Source: an uncultured Lachnospiraceae bacterium (lineage in GTDB: Bacteria; Bacillota_A; Clostridia; Lachnospirales; Lachnospiraceae). From it: 5,758 bases of DNA. The notes beneath the pieces are model-generated. The model saw nothing but the letters and a program-made list of their open reading frames with translations, was not told the origin of the DNA and did not search any database. This document shows, one piece after another, positions 5,693 to 5,758 of the stretch. The position numbers and the translations under genes were made by a program. Location: the NCBI GenBank assembly GCA_910585355.1, contig CAJUDN010000088.1, positions 1 to 5,758 of the forward strand. The letters run 5' to 3'. The number at the start of each line of letters is the position of its first letter. The stretch's first letter is position 1.

Positions 5693-5721
5693 CTTCTTGC
5701 CCGCGATACGCGGGTAAGAAG
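5693..5721. repeat. 13-bp-arm palindrome, copy 2 (inverted copy of copy 1)
   Basis: The arms CTTCTTGCCCGCG (5693-5705) and CGCGGGTAAGAAG (5709-5721) flank an ATA centre. The whole unit equals the reverse complement of copy 1 except for one base (T at 5715). In plus-strand RNA the change gives a G-U pair (5699 with 5715); in minus-strand RNA it would be a C-A mismatch. Copy 2 starts exactly 69 bases after copy 1 and is also preceded by a G-tract and TTTCAT. Confidence 0.85.
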
Positions 5722-5758
5722 CATCATCCAGGATAATAAATACGAGCTCATAGGTCAT

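Noticed and set aside
5624..5721. CRISPR array or paired intrinsic terminators
   Set aside because: There are only two units, they are inverted rather than direct copies, only one spacer-like gap exists, and no T-run follows either hairpin on either strand.

Overview
The window suggests a low-to-mid GC Firmicute, most likely a Clostridia/Lachnospiraceae-type gut anaerobe. This is inferred from strong AGGAGG ribosome binding sites, close-to-consensus sigma-A promoters, class II AroA motifs, an ACT-domain TyrA, and a short ECF sigma factor followed by an anti-sigma factor with an RsgI-middle-like extracellular domain. No rRNA or other taxonomic marker is present, so the placement is an inference.

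Layout. (1) Positions 1-168 hold a sigma-A promoter and the RBS for a single gene; no gene is visible upstream. (2) 169-1188 (+) is a cytoplasmic family 2 glycosyltransferase with a TTG start, closed by an intrinsic terminator at 1192-1214. (3) 1401-3101 (+) is a compact three-gene unit: a small secreted Cys-rich protein with four DxDx(D/N)G calcium-loop-like repeats and a His/Gly/Cys tail; an ECF sigma factor; and a single-pass membrane anti-sigma factor whose start overlaps the sigma stop and which ends in a second His/Gly-rich tail. (4) 3120-5516 (-) is a convergent aromatic amino acid operon, tyrA (prephenate dehydrogenase) then aroA (EPSP synthase), driven by a TTGACA-17-TAAAAT promoter at 5539-5567. 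(5) 5568-5758 is intergenic or the edge of an unseen gene. It carries two 29-nt palindromes that are inverted copies of each other, 69 nt apart.

How the genes work together. AroA makes EPSP, the precursor of chorismate. TyrA converts prephenate, made from chorismate, to 4-hydroxyphenylpyruvate, so the two genes feed tyrosine synthesis. In the sigma unit the membrane protein would hold the sigma factor inactive until an extracellular cue is sensed, and the secreted protein is a candidate target or ligand partner. The matching His/Gly tails on the only two extracellular proteins suggest, without proving, a metal- or surface-related signal. The glycosyltransferase looks like an independent gene.

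The most notable items are the secreted-protein/sigma/anti-sigma unit and the twin palindromes. The two metabolic genes are ordinary.
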